64,000 nucleotides of DNA from JAGWBF01 sp963663025 (GTDB lineage Bacteria; Chloroflexota; Dehalococcoidia; Lucifugimonadales; JAGWBF01), in NCBI GenBank assembly GCA_963663025.1, contig OY760073.1, positions 1,612,001 to 1,676,000 on the forward strand. Reading direction: 5' to 3'. The translations under genes were made by a program, and so were the position numbers. A model generated the notes under the pieces. It was not told the origin of the DNA. It worked only from the letters and a program-made list of their open reading frames with translations, and did no database searches. Below, one piece after another: positions 35,560-45,024 of this stretch. Every line of letters begins with the position of its first letter. Positions within the stretch are counted from its first letter, which is position 1.

Positions 35560-37854
35560 TTGGCAGATGATGTTCGTGGCGCCCAAGGGAGTACGCCTGG
35601 GGCTTCCCTGGCGGGCCCACCGATAAACCCCAACTTCGTCAGAGAGCTGGACGAGTTGGTAGCCCTTGGGAGGAGGGGTCATCGCCAAGACTGCTCCCTG
35701 TTCAACCCGCCGGACCAAACGCTGTTCGACGGTATGCCCGTATTCCAGGACATGCCTCCCGATCAACAGCAGCAGGCGCTTCAAGAGTTTGCTCAGATTC
35801 GGGCCGAGGGCGAGGAAGCCAATTCGGCCGGCAGGGCTGCCTACCGGGCCGGACCCAGGGTGGTCGTGAGGCTGGACAACGGCGGGCTTGCCTACTACAG
35901 CCAGCTTGGCGTGGTCCGTCGTCCCGACCTGACCCAGTACTTCATCGACGGCTTTTCGCGGAACCGGGATGCCCTGGCCTTCAGCGAGGAGAACCAGGCC
36001 CTGTTCACCGAGGTGTTCGCCTGCATCAACAGCCGCCTCAAGGAGCACCTGGACCAGGGAAAGACCATCATCCAGACCGACCGGCAAATATGCGATGCCC
36101 CCGGCCGCTCCTTTCATGCACGACAGCTTCTCTTCGGCGACACCTACCTCCAGCTGCCCATCATGTGGCGATTGCTCACCTTCGAGCTTACCGAGTCCGC
36201 CAAGGGCGAGCCGCCGGACATCCTCGAGGTGTCCATTCCCAACTGGCTGGATGACCTGGGCCTGCCCGAAGACCTGAAGTCCCGTCTCCTGGCTGCGGGG
36301 CTGACCCAGCTGGTGTTCAAGGCCCCCACAAAGGGGCTGTCCCTTCACCTGGGATTCGACTACATGGGGGAGCACAAGATGGGCCCCCTGTCCATCGCCA
36401 TGGCCAAGGTCAAGCGGGCGAAGGGCTTGGCGGTACAAGCGGCCCTCAGCGTTGCCCGGGCAAAGACCGTTGACGGCAGCACCAACAACACAGCCCTGGT
36501 TACTATAGGGCCTTCCCTTCACGGCAAGAGCACCCTGACCATCATGATCGAGCTGAGAGCAAGCACGCTGGCCCAGCAGCTTGGAGTGGATAAGGACCCC
36601 AATGAGGGCGTCTATCCCATGAACGACGACATCGTGCTGCTGCAGGCCTATGGTCAACCGGTGGAGGTGGAGCGCAACGGCAAGAAGATGGTCCTCACCC
36701 ACGGCATAGACGGGACCGAGAACAACTTCTACGCAGTCCCCTTTGGCCTGACCCACGAGGACGACCCCATCACCTACGACGTGCTGCGCGGCACCCCGGA
36801 CTCTCCGAATTCCAACGAGACCCTGGAAAACGTGGTGGTGGACGCCGAATCTGGGGTGCCCGACTACCTGCAGAACCCGGTGCGCAACATGAGGATGATC
36901 CTCTCCAGGCCCGGTCTGCTGAAGCGCAAGGGCGTGGATGGACTGATTGGCGCCATCACCGGCGGACGCCTGAACAGCTCGGTACACGTACCCATGGAAG
37001 ACACGGACCGGGTGTTCTGGCAGGCCGTAATGCGCCAGAACACCATCATCCCCCCGCTGCGCCGGTTGTCGCTGGCTTCCTTCGTGCGAGTGTTGATGTA
37101 CGGCGAAGCTGTGCAGATGGGCGCGGCCGTCGGGGCTATCGGCAGGCCTTACGTGGAGTACTTCTCCGACCCGTTCATCATCGGGCTGGAGGACGACAAC
37201 GCCAACATAATGCACGATATCCTCCAGGAGATGGAGAAGGGGGGACAGCCCCAGCACTACTACGTGTTCAATACGGGCGGGGTGGGCGCCGACACCAATG
37301 ATGAAGCCTCCGGCGCAAAGTATAAGAAGATTCCCAGGGAGCTGACCCTGATGCTCCAAGAAGCGTTGCTGAGGGATGCTGTCCGCTTCGAATACGACCC
37401 TGTGCTGAGGTCCGATATTGCGGTTGGCATCGAGGATGTCAACGGAAATCTCGTATTGGACCTGTCTCAGGAGTGGCTGCCCCGTCTGATCTACGGCGAT
37501 GACGACTATGCCCAGCGAATCCTGGACCTGCGGCGACGGCGCTACTACGGCCGGGACGCCGAGGACAAGGCAGGCATACTGCGGTACACCAAGGTGGACA
37601 ACCGCATCCTGGACATTAACGACATTCCACCGCCATCCAACGAACGGGAGCTATCATGGCTGTTCTCCTTCTACTGGGGCTTGGACCGGGCTTACAACTC
37701 CATTCCGGAGCTGGCCAACCACCTTAGCGAAGGACAGCAGCCGGACCCGGAGTTGAACGCTGCCCTCATTAGCTCCTACCGGGAGGGTGTGGCCCAAGGT
37801 ATGGAGCTGTCGGGCGAAGGCAAGCGGGTGCTGCAGCGGCTCCATACCGCATAG
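35560..37854 (+). CDS. Large PEPCK-like P-loop protein, divergent
   Basis: The 764-residue protein is only distantly familiar. A P-loop ALVTIGPSLHGKSTLTIMI (about residues 308-326), then NDDIVLL, GIDGTENNFYAVPFGL and LENVVVD follow the order of the ATP-type phosphoenolpyruvate carboxykinase (kinase-1a and kinase-2-like boxes and EGGCYAKTI region). The N-terminal 300 residues and C-terminal 200 residues are extra; ATP-PEPCK has about 530. I read it as a PEPCK-superfamily kinase of unknown substrate. The start is TTG. It precedes an isochorismatase-fold gene by 34 bases. Confidence 0.5.
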   Translation: MADDVRGAQGSTPGASLAGPPINPNFVRELDELVALGRRGHRQDCSLFNPPDQTLFDGMPVFQDMPPDQQQQALQEFAQIRAEGEEANSAGRAAYRAGPRVVVRLDNGGLAYYSQLGVVRRPDLTQYFIDGFSRNRDALAFSEENQALFTEVFACINSRLKEHLDQGKTIIQTDRQICDAPGRSFHARQLLFGDTYLQLPIMWRLLTFELTESAKGEPPDILEVSIPNWLDDLGLPEDLKSRLLAAGLTQLVFKAPTKGLSLHLGFDYMGEHKMGPLSIAMAKVKRAKGLAVQAALSVARAKTVDGSTNNTALVTIGPSLHGKSTLTIMIELRASTLAQQLGVDKDPNEGVYPMNDDIVLLQAYGQPVEVERNGKKMVLTHGIDGTENNFYAVPFGLTHEDDPITYDVLRGTPDSPNSNETLENVVVDAESGVPDYLQNPVRNMRMILSRPGLLKRKGVDGLIGAITGGRLNSSVHVPMEDTDRVFWQAVMRQNTIIPPLRRLSLASFVRVLMYGEAVQMGAAVGAIGRPYVEYFSDPFIIGLEDDNANIMHDILQEMEKGGQPQHYYVFNTGGVGADTNDEASGAKYKKIPRELTLMLQEALLRDAVRFEYDPVLRSDIAVGIEDVNGNLVLDLSQEWLPRLIYGDDDYAQRILDLRRRRYYGRDAEDKAGILRYTKVDNRILDINDIPPPSNERELSWLFSFYWGLDRAYNSIPELANHLSEGQQPDPELNAALISSYREGVAQGMELSGEGKRVLQRLHTA

Positions 37855-37888
37855 CGGCAGGCCGTACGAAAGTCCCCGGGAGGTAAAC

Positions 37889-38488
37889 ATGGCGGACCCC
37901 ATCAGCCTGGAACCCAGGAAGACAGCCCTTGTAGTGATCGACATGATCAACGCCATCGCCAAGGGGCAGGGGCCTCCCTACAACGTCCCCGCCAACCGCC
38001 AGTCGGTGATCGACTGCTTTCAGCGCCTTATCGCCCACTGCCGGCAGGTTGGCACACCCATCATCTACTGCACCAACGAACGACGCCCCGATGGGGTGGA
38101 TGCACCCAAGACGGTCTCCGACGTGGCAGGCGGCAGCGGAAACCCCATGGCCCCCGGCTCTGTCGCAACCCAGGTCATCGATGAGCTGGCGCCCCAGGAC
38201 GGCGACTTCCTCCAGGTAAAGACCCGGTTCAGCGCCTTCTACGGGACCAACGTGGAGAGCATCCTCCGCTCCCTGGGGACCGAGACCATCCTTGTAGGCG
38301 GAATATCCACCCAGCGCAGCGTCGAGGGTACGGCCCGGGACGCCAAGAACCGGGACATGCAGTGCATAGTGGTCAGCGACTGCTGCACCGCCGGTGAGCA
38401 GGATGTGCACCAGATGACCATCGACCATGTGCTGCCCCTGCTCGTGCGTGTAAGGACCACCGACGAAGTTATCCAGGGCCTGAAGTAA
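37889..38488 (+). CDS. Isochorismatase-fold cysteine hydrolase-like protein lacking the Cys
   Basis: The 199-residue protein has the fold's Asp (LVVIDMINAI) and Lys (LQVKTRFSAFYGT), but the segment that normally reads TxxCVxxTARDA is STQRSVEGTARDA, so the nucleophilic Cys is Ser. Thiol-dependent amidohydrolases need that Cys, whereas true isochorismatases do not. The start at 37889 has GGGAGG ahead of it; the longer frame runs into the preceding gene. It lies 44 bases upstream of a DapA-family gene, with which it is probably cotranscribed. Confidence 0.85.
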   Translation: MADPISLEPRKTALVVIDMINAIAKGQGPPYNVPANRQSVIDCFQRLIAHCRQVGTPIIYCTNERRPDGVDAPKTVSDVAGGSGNPMAPGSVATQVIDELAPQDGDFLQVKTRFSAFYGTNVESILRSLGTETILVGGISTQRSVEGTARDAKNRDMQCIVVSDCCTAGEQDVHQMTIDHVLPLLVRVRTTDEVIQGLK

Positions 38489-38532
38489 CAGAACCCACAG
38501 CCTGAAGAACACCTGCTGGATAGGAGCGGACC

Positions 38533-39423
38533 ATGAGCGAGCGTTTCTCGGGAGTCCACTGGATGCTGGCTACCCCTTTCGATGAAGACGAAAACGTGGA
38601 CGCTTCCTCCATCGTCCGGCTGATGGACAAAGCTGAGAGCTCCGGATGCAGCGGCGTGGTCTGCCTGGGCGTCACCGGCGAAGCTGCGCGCATGACCGAC
38701 GATGAGCGACGCCAAGTTGCCTCCCAGGTAATCGAACACTCCAACGGGATGCCGGTCACCGTCGGTACAACGGCCGCCAGCACCAAGGCCTGCATCACCT
38801 ACAGCCAGGAGGCCGAGAAGCTTGGCGCTGCCGCTGTCATGGTCGCCGCACCCGCCATGGCAAAGTCCAACGTGGATGTGCTGTTCAACCACTTCCAGCG
38901 GGTGGCCGAGTCGGTGAGCATACCCGTCGTGATGCAGGACTACCCCCAGGCTTCGGGCGTCCAGATGCCCACCGGCTTCATCGCCAGGGTAGGGCAGGAG
39001 ATTCCCAACGTGCAGTACCTGAAGCTGGAGGACCCGCCGACCCCCAACAAGATCACCGCCATACGAAAGCTGATCGAGGACAGGCTCACCATATTCGGGG
39101 GCTTGGGCGGAGTGTTCCTGCTGGATGAGCTCTCGAGGGGTTCCGTCGGCGCCATGACCGGCTTCGCTTATCCTGAAGTGCTGGTGGAGATATGCACCAA
39201 CATGCGGGAGGGCGGAAGGGCCAGCGCCGAGCCGGTGTTCAACCGTTACCTGCCCATGCTGCTGTTTGAGTACCAGGAGGGCATCGGGCTAGGCATCCGC
39301 AAGCACGCGCTGCATCACCGGGGGTTGATAAGCTGCCCCAGGGTGCGTTACCCAGGCTCCGAGCCGACCGAGGAGATCCGCCAGGAGTTCCTGGAACTGG
39401 TCCGCGACATCGACTACGACTAG
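38533..39423 (+). CDS. DapA/NanA-family lyase
   Basis: The 296-residue protein has the class I aldolase layout of the dihydrodipicolinate synthase family: GVHWMLATPFDEDENVD, GVVCLGVTGEAARMTDDER (GxxGE motif), VVMQDYPQASG with the catalytic Tyr, and NVQYLKLEDPP with the Schiff-base Lys. True DapA and sugar-acid lyases share this set, so the substrate stays open. No lysine synthesis gene is nearby. The isochorismatase-fold gene precedes it. Confidence 0.88.
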   Translation: MSERFSGVHWMLATPFDEDENVDASSIVRLMDKAESSGCSGVVCLGVTGEAARMTDDERRQVASQVIEHSNGMPVTVGTTAASTKACITYSQEAEKLGAAAVMVAAPAMAKSNVDVLFNHFQRVAESVSIPVVMQDYPQASGVQMPTGFIARVGQEIPNVQYLKLEDPPTPNKITAIRKLIEDRLTIFGGLGGVFLLDELSRGSVGAMTGFAYPEVLVEICTNMREGGRASAEPVFNRYLPMLLFEYQEGIGLGIRKHALHHRGLISCPRVRYPGSEPTEEIRQEFLELVRDIDYD

Positions 39424-39445
39424 TCGGCTGCCACTTCGCGGCCGC

Positions 39446-40099
39446 TTACGGTTCGCTGCGGTCCCACCCCTCCAGCACCCAATACCCTTCCCTGGGAAGG
39501 TCCACCTTTACCTCCAGGCCCTGGGCCCGCTTGAGCCTCTGGACGTTGTACAGGTGGGTCAGCTTCTCGAACCACATGTGGCGAAAGGTGTAGTCCAGGT
39601 CGATTAGCGCCCGATCAGGATCGCCGGGGTCCAGGCGGCGGCCCGCGGGGTGGGCCTCAGCCATGAGCCTTGCCTGGGCATCGTTGTTCCAGGGAAGCTC
39701 CACAGCCCTCATGGAGGCGAGGGTCTGCCGCGCCAGGATGCCTTGGCACATATCCATGCTGTCCTTAAGCTTGGCCAGGATAGATTCCATGGTGGGGTAT
39801 TTCGTCTCGTCCAACCATCGCCCCTCTGAAGCCACTATCTCGTCGGTGCCCTCGGGCAGCTCCAGCCCGGCCCCCAGGTCCAGGTGGGCCCAGCGGCGCA
39901 GGAGCCACCGGAACCCCATCGAGGCTACGTGGCTCACGTTGGTGCGGATGCTCCACTCGCTCCACGCCCACCGGTCCGAGGTGTAGTTAAGCTGGGCATC
40001 GGTTAGCCCCGCGACCTCGGCGCAGACCATGTCGTGGTAGAGGCCGTACTGGGGAAAGAGCACGTTCCCCAGAGTGTCATCTGCATTCGGCTGGGTCAC
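39446..40099 (-). CDS. DinB-like helical metalloprotein
   Basis: From the GTG at 40099 (217 residues, AGGAGG eight bases upstream) the protein is a four-helix-bundle candidate. It has LFPQYGLYHDMVCAEVAGLT, a WSEWSIRTNVSHVASMGFRWL helix with His, and a C-terminal His in YTFRHMWFEKLTHLYNVQRL, like the three-His site of DinB-type proteins. These include thiol transferases and maleylpyruvate isomerase-like enzymes. It follows the mgdA-like gene by 37 bases on the same strand and may be the last gene of the methylamine cluster. Confidence 0.65.
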   Translation of the reverse strand: MTQPNADDTLGNVLFPQYGLYHDMVCAEVAGLTDAQLNYTSDRWAWSEWSIRTNVSHVASMGFRWLLRRWAHLDLGAGLELPEGTDEIVASEGRWLDETKYPTMESILAKLKDSMDMCQGILARQTLASMRAVELPWNNDAQARLMAEAHPAGRRLDPGDPDRALIDLDYTFRHMWFEKLTHLYNVQRLKRAQGLEVKVDLPREGYWVLEGWDRSEP

Positions 40100-40136
40100 A
40101 ACGAACCTCCTGATGGTTTCACTGGATCGTCGCGCG

Positions 40137-41351
40137 TCAGTGAATAGCTCCGGCGGGGGCCGCAGCCCTCTCGTTGACCAGGCGGCCTTCGGCAAACCTG
40201 GTGATGGAAAAGGGCGCTATCTGCTCGGGCATCTTGCCCGTAGCAATAAGCTCGGCCATGCGCTTGCCGGCCACTGGGGCCGCCTTGAAGCCCCACGTTC
40301 CCCAGCCGCAGGTGACCAGGAACCCTCGCACGCCGGGCACTTCGCCCATGATGGGAGAATAGTCCGGGGTCATGTCGCACAGGCCCGTCCACTGTCGCAG
40401 AATATTGACATCCCTCAGGCAGGGGAACAGGCCCAGGGCATGCTTGGCCAGCTCCTCGGCCGCCGGCAGGGTGGATCCCTGGCTGTACGTCGGGTAGGGA
40501 TCGACGCCTCCTCCGATTACCACCTCACCCCGGTCCGTCTGATACACATAGACGTGGAGATTGGCTGACGAAACGGAGACATCCAGGAAGGGCTTGAGAG
40601 GCTCCGTGACGAATGCCTGAAGGGGGTGGGTGGTGATGGGCAGTAGGACATCCACCATGGCGGCCACCGTCGAGCACCACCCGGCAGTGGCGTTCAATAC
40701 CACACCGGCCTTTACATCTCCGAGGTTGGTGCGGACGCCCGTCACCTGGTCGCCGGTGCGGTCGATGCTCAGCACCTCGGTACGGGTGTGGATCTCGGCC
40801 CCCGCCTCATCGACAGCCCGCGCCAGTCCCCACACAACGGCATCGTGGCGGATCACCCCGGACGGCGGATGGTGCATGGCTGCCAGTATGGGCAAGTCCT
40901 TACCCTTTCGTAGATCGATGGCCGGGGCCAGCTTCTTAATCTGATCAGGGCCGACGAGGGTGCTGTCCACTCCCAGGGCCCGGTTGAACTCGGTGCGCAT
41001 CCGAAGGCCGAACACGGCCGATTCTGTATGGCCCAGGTCGAGACGGCCCATCTGGTTGAACAGCAGGTTGAAGCCCAGCTCCTGGGACAGGGTCTCGTAG
41101 ATGCCCAGGCTTTCGGAAAAGAAGGGTATTCCCTGGGGGGTCAGGTAGTTGGAGCGGAGAATGGCGGTGGTGCGCCCGCTACCCCCGCCTCCCAGGTACC
41201 CCCTGTCCAGAAGGGCCAAGTTGGTGATGCCATGCTTGGCCAGGTAGTAGGCGGTGGACAGGCCATGCACCCCTGCGCCGATGATGACGACATCGTAGCT
41301 GTCCTTCAGGGGGCGCTTCCGCCACATCTTCTTCTTACTGAACAGCTGCAT
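40137..41351 (-). CDS. mgdA: N-methylglutamate dehydrogenase / sarcosine oxidase beta-like subunit
   Basis: From the ATG at 41351 the protein has 404 residues, starting with MQLFSKKKMWRKRPLKDSYD and the FAD-binding motif VVIIGAGVHGLSTAYYLA. SGRTTAILRSNYLTPQG corresponds to the covalent-flavin region of SoxB-type subunits, and YSPIMGEVPGVRGFLV closes the FAD site. In the N-methylglutamate pathway this subunit oxidises N-methylglutamate; in sarcosine metabolism it oxidises sarcosine. The cluster context favours the former. Its ATG overlaps the stop of the mgdD-like gene by one base. Confidence 0.85.
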   Translation of the reverse strand: MQLFSKKKMWRKRPLKDSYDVVIIGAGVHGLSTAYYLAKHGITNLALLDRGYLGGGGSGRTTAILRSNYLTPQGIPFFSESLGIYETLSQELGFNLLFNQMGRLDLGHTESAVFGLRMRTEFNRALGVDSTLVGPDQIKKLAPAIDLRKGKDLPILAAMHHPPSGVIRHDAVVWGLARAVDEAGAEIHTRTEVLSIDRTGDQVTGVRTNLGDVKAGVVLNATAGWCSTVAAMVDVLLPITTHPLQAFVTEPLKPFLDVSVSSANLHVYVYQTDRGEVVIGGGVDPYPTYSQGSTLPAAEELAKHALGLFPCLRDVNILRQWTGLCDMTPDYSPIMGEVPGVRGFLVTCGWGTWGFKAAPVAGKRMAELIATGKMPEQIAPFSITRFAEGRLVNERAAAPAGAIH

Positions 41352-42109
41352 CAGGCTGGAATTCCTCCGATGAGCCGGCGGTGGGCTTCCACACCTACCG
41401 CCACCAGCCCGTACTCCTCCCCCGCCTCCCACAGCACCTCCCACACATAGACGCCGTACTCCCGCGCCACGTACAGGTTGTAGCCGGGTTCGCCCCTGTC
41501 CCAACGGACCACTATCCCGTGGACCTCGGCAAACTGCCCCTGGAGGCACGTAAGGTTAGGCGTCGCATCCGGGTGCAGGTTCAGGTCTGTAACCTTGCCC
41601 AGCAGGTCCGAAGACTTGGGGCCCGCTACGTTAATGCCTGCATAGGACGACGTGACATCCAGGACGATGGCCTCGTGGCCGCTGCCCTGACCTTGCTGCT
41701 CAGCGTTCAGTGCACTGGCTAAGTCATCCCGGCGCTCCGGCGGGCAGGTCACGAACAGATCCTCGGGTGTGAGGCAGCACACAGCCACGGGGAAAGTCTC
41801 TCCATAGGCCGACTCTCGTGATCCTGCCTTCGCTCTTCCGGCCTGAAGCCCCGCAGCCTCACCAAGGAGACTCCGGGCTATGCGCTCTCCCTCAGGGCCC
41901 TGGACCAGCAGCTTGCCGGCGGGGCTGATGTCGGCAATGCCGACGGAACCCTTTACTCCTTCCATCTCCTCCTCGACGGAGGTGTAGAAGGATGGACGAA
42001 ACCAGCCCGATCGGTCCTCCATGATTGCCCCCAACCTGAGGTGTTCATGGTGCATCGGGGTCAGCTTCAGAGGCTCCCAGTTACCGTTGGTGTTTTGCTG
42101 CTGCGCCAC
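41351..42109 (-). CDS. mgdD: N-methylglutamate dehydrogenase / sarcosine oxidase gamma-like subunit
   Basis: The 252-residue protein is of SoxG type, related to the GcvT fold: SVGIADISPAGKLLVQGPE near residues 55-75, VTSSYAGINVAGPKSSDLLG in the middle and the C-terminal GVEAHRRLIGGIP. The small subunit helps shape the complex and is the least conserved. It lies six bases downstream of the alpha-like gene and overlaps the beta-like gene by one base, so the order is delta, alpha, gamma, beta. Confidence 0.8.
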   Translation of the reverse strand: MAQQQNTNGNWEPLKLTPMHHEHLRLGAIMEDRSGWFRPSFYTSVEEEMEGVKGSVGIADISPAGKLLVQGPEGERIARSLLGEAAGLQAGRAKAGSRESAYGETFPVAVCCLTPEDLFVTCPPERRDDLASALNAEQQGQGSGHEAIVLDVTSSYAGINVAGPKSSDLLGKVTDLNLHPDATPNLTCLQGQFAEVHGIVVRWDRGEPGYNLYVAREYGVYVWEVLWEAGEEYGLVAVGVEAHRRLIGGIPA

Positions 42110-42115
42110 TTGGTG

Positions 42116-45019
42116 CTACTCCCTCAACCGTGCGCCTTCAGGATCATAGAACGCCTCGTGGACGACCCTGGCAGTGCGGGGAACGTCCCGCACCCGGATG
42201 GTGATTTGCGTCCCTTCCTGGGAGAGGTCAACGGGCACCCACGCCAAGCCGAAACCCCTTCCGGTCGACGGGTCTGCCCGGGAGCTCGTAACCCTCCCCA
42301 CGGGCTGGCCCTGGTGCATTACCGGCACCCCATCCTCAGGCACGACCGCCTCGTCCATGACGAACCCCACCAGCATCTCTCGCAGACCGCGCTCCTGGAT
42401 GGATTCCAGGGCATGCTTGCCTATGAAATCGTCCTTGTCCAGGCGCACCACCCAGGGCAGGTCGCCCTCCAGGGGGTTCGACACCATGTCGGTGTCCTGG
42501 CCCAGGATGATGTGCTTCTTGGCCAGCCTGAGCACCCGCTGGGCCTCCACTCCGAATGGAGCTATCCCGAACTCGCTCCCGGCATCCATGAGAGCATCCC
42601 ACATGTGCTCGCTGTACTCTGCGGGGAAGTGCATCTCCCAGCCGGTCTCACCCACAAAGCCGATCCTGAGAAAGAGGCACGGCACACCCGCTACCTCACC
42701 CTCCACGCTCCGCATGTAACGAAACGCATCGGGAGAAAGGTCCACGTCCGTTAGCTTGGACAACGTCTCCCGGGCCTTCGGCCCCGCAACGTTGATGGCT
42801 CCGTAGCCGGAGGTGACGTTGTTTACATGCACCTTTGTTTTCCAGCCTGCGTTCCACCACTTCAGCCACTCTTCCATTAGGTCCACGTTCGCCGTGGTGG
42901 TGGTGATGAAGTAGTGGCTGTCGGCCAGCCGGGTGATGGTGCCGTCATCGATGATGGAGCCATTGTCCGAGCACAGGAGGCTGTAGCGAATCCGACCCAC
43001 GGGCAGGTTGGAAAACCTGTGGGTGTAGACCCTGTCCAGCAGGGCTGGGGCGTCGGGGCCCCGGACATCGATCTTGCCCAGGGTGCTGACGTCGATTATT
43101 CCGACCCGCTCCCGCACGGCGGATATCTCCTCGGAGACAGGCCCGTAGGAGTGGGGCCTCTTCCACGGCCCCACATCGGCCATCACCCCCCCAAGCCGGA
43201 CATGCCTTTCGTGCAGGGCCGTCCGCTTTACGGGCATGTGCAGAGGACCAGCCAGGGTACCCAGGGTCAAGGGTCGCAGGGGCGGCCTGGATGTGGTCGA
43301 GCCGGTCTCATCCATCGTCTGTCCGGTGTAGCGGGAGCAGAGCTCGGTGGCCGGCCTCAGGCACATCTTGCCCTGGCAGGGACCCATGGACAGGGTGCTG
43401 TACCTCTTGAGGGTCTGCATCTCGTCGAAGCCCTCGTCGATGGCCTGGTACAGGTCCTTGGGCGTGACATCCTCGCAGAGGCAGACGAAGGTCTTGCCCG
43501 TCCCCTTGGAGGAATCTATGAGGGGGGCAGGTAGCTGAAGGCCTTCCCGGTAAACCTGTTCCTTCTCTGCGATGGCTCCCCGCAGGGACTCCAGATCTGT
43601 GCCGGTGGGCTTGTCCATGCCCAGGGAGGCTTCGCAGCCCACAGCCTTACCCTGAATGAGGGACAGTTCCAGGTCATGAATCCCCGTAACATCTCCAGCG
43701 ACGTGAATGGTCGATGGCGTACTTGCCGGGACTATCTCCTGCAGTTCAGGGTCGTAGGTAAGCGTCGTCGAAGTCTGGGCCAGCAGCCCGGTGTTGGGTT
43801 CGTAGGCCCCCGTGATGACGATGCTCTCGCAAGCCAGTTTCCGGGTTTCGCCGGTCCCTTTATCCAGGACCCTTGCGCCCCTAACGTCTTTTGTTCCCGA
43901 AGCGCCCGCGATGGCATGGTTGGCAAAGACCGGGATGCCATCGCCCGAGTCGGCGTCCGTGGTCGATGCTCTCCCATCGACGATGCCCACCACCTGGACG
44001 CCTGCCTGCGCCATCTCACCGGCTAGCTGGTATCCTCGCTGGTCGCTGGCGACCACCAGTGCCCTGCCCGACGGAGCCACGCCGTACAGGTGCACCAGCC
44101 TGCGCACAGCCTCCCCCATGTACACCCCGGGCAGGTCGTTGTCCGGGAACATCTGGGGCACCTCGCGGCAGCCGGTGGCAACGACGATCCCCTTGCTGCG
44201 AATCTTGTACAGGCGCTTTCCCTGGGACACACCCAGCAGGTTGCCGGGATACAGCCCGAATGCGCTGGCCCCGAACAGCACCATGATGTTGCTCGCACCC
44301 TGGACCTGTTCGGCCAGCCGGGCAGCCACTTCGTACCCCGGCAGGCCGGCATATTCTTCGGGCTCGGCATGGACCGATGCGTCGGATAGCAGGTGACCCC
44401 CCAGAGCCGGCCCTTCGTCGATGAGCACGACGCGGCACCCACCCTTAGATGCCTCCAAGACAGCGGCCATGCCGGCGGGACCGCCGCCGACCACAGCAAC
44501 GTCAGCCCACAGGTTGTGGTGCTGATGTTCGTTGTCCGGCTCTTTGTCAGGGCCGACCTTGCCCAAGCCCGCCACTCGGCGTATGAAGGGCCTGGCCATA
44601 TCCCAGCTTATGCGGGGACGAATCAGGCTCTTGTAGTAGAAGCCGACGGGCATGAGCCGGTCCAGCTTGTCCATCACCGACAGCGCATCATGATCGACGG
44701 AAGGCCAGGCGTTTTGGGTCTGCACCTCCATCCCCTGCTGCACCGGCGTTGTGCAAGTGCGCACGTTGGGCACGCCGTCCACGTTCATCAGGCAGTTGGG
44801 GCAATCGCCGGTCATGCACATCAACCCGCGGGCCCGGTGGTACTTGAAGCTGCGGCTGAAGATACGGACTCCGGAGGAGTACAGGGCCGAGCCTATGGTG
44901 TCGCCCTCCAGGGCAGACACCGGCTTCCCGTTGAAGGTGAAGTCCACCGGCGACGAGGGGTCAATCCGCTGGGAGGGATGAGGAGGCAGCCTGTTGTCCA
45001 TGGAAGCTGGGTCAGCCAT
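42116..45019 (-). CDS. mgdC: N-methylglutamate dehydrogenase / sarcosine oxidase alpha-like subunit
   Basis: The 967-residue protein has the SoxA order. Residues about 20-110 form a 2Fe-2S-like domain with LMCMTGDCPNCLMNVDG. An NAD-binding pyridine-nucleotide oxidoreductase core follows (VVGGGPAGMAAVLEASKGG at about 175-195, later VATGCREVPQMFPDNDLPG). A Cys-rich stretch FVCLCEDVT and GPCQGKMCLRP follows, and the last 380 residues form a GcvT-like tetrahydrofolate domain. The complex moves electrons and passes the one-carbon unit to tetrahydrofolate. It lies five bases after the delta gene. Confidence 0.92.
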   Translation of the reverse strand: MADPASMDNRLPPHPSQRIDPSSPVDFTFNGKPVSALEGDTIGSALYSSGVRIFSRSFKYHRARGLMCMTGDCPNCLMNVDGVPNVRTCTTPVQQGMEVQTQNAWPSVDHDALSVMDKLDRLMPVGFYYKSLIRPRISWDMARPFIRRVAGLGKVGPDKEPDNEHQHHNLWADVAVVGGGPAGMAAVLEASKGGCRVVLIDEGPALGGHLLSDASVHAEPEEYAGLPGYEVAARLAEQVQGASNIMVLFGASAFGLYPGNLLGVSQGKRLYKIRSKGIVVATGCREVPQMFPDNDLPGVYMGEAVRRLVHLYGVAPSGRALVVASDQRGYQLAGEMAQAGVQVVGIVDGRASTTDADSGDGIPVFANHAIAGASGTKDVRGARVLDKGTGETRKLACESIVITGAYEPNTGLLAQTSTTLTYDPELQEIVPASTPSTIHVAGDVTGIHDLELSLIQGKAVGCEASLGMDKPTGTDLESLRGAIAEKEQVYREGLQLPAPLIDSSKGTGKTFVCLCEDVTPKDLYQAIDEGFDEMQTLKRYSTLSMGPCQGKMCLRPATELCSRYTGQTMDETGSTTSRPPLRPLTLGTLAGPLHMPVKRTALHERHVRLGGVMADVGPWKRPHSYGPVSEEISAVRERVGIIDVSTLGKIDVRGPDAPALLDRVYTHRFSNLPVGRIRYSLLCSDNGSIIDDGTITRLADSHYFITTTTANVDLMEEWLKWWNAGWKTKVHVNNVTSGYGAINVAGPKARETLSKLTDVDLSPDAFRYMRSVEGEVAGVPCLFLRIGFVGETGWEMHFPAEYSEHMWDALMDAGSEFGIAPFGVEAQRVLRLAKKHIILGQDTDMVSNPLEGDLPWVVRLDKDDFIGKHALESIQERGLREMLVGFVMDEAVVPEDGVPVMHQGQPVGRVTSSRADPSTGRGFGLAWVPVDLSQEGTQITIRVRDVPRTARVVHEAFYDPEGARLRE

Positions 45020-45024
45020 CTTCC

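Noticed and set aside
35536..37359. 607-codon frame antisense to the PEPCK-like gene
   Set aside because: It has many His, Gly and Val runs and no recognisable motif; the plus strand shows a P-loop, a start after a gap and good spacing to its neighbour.
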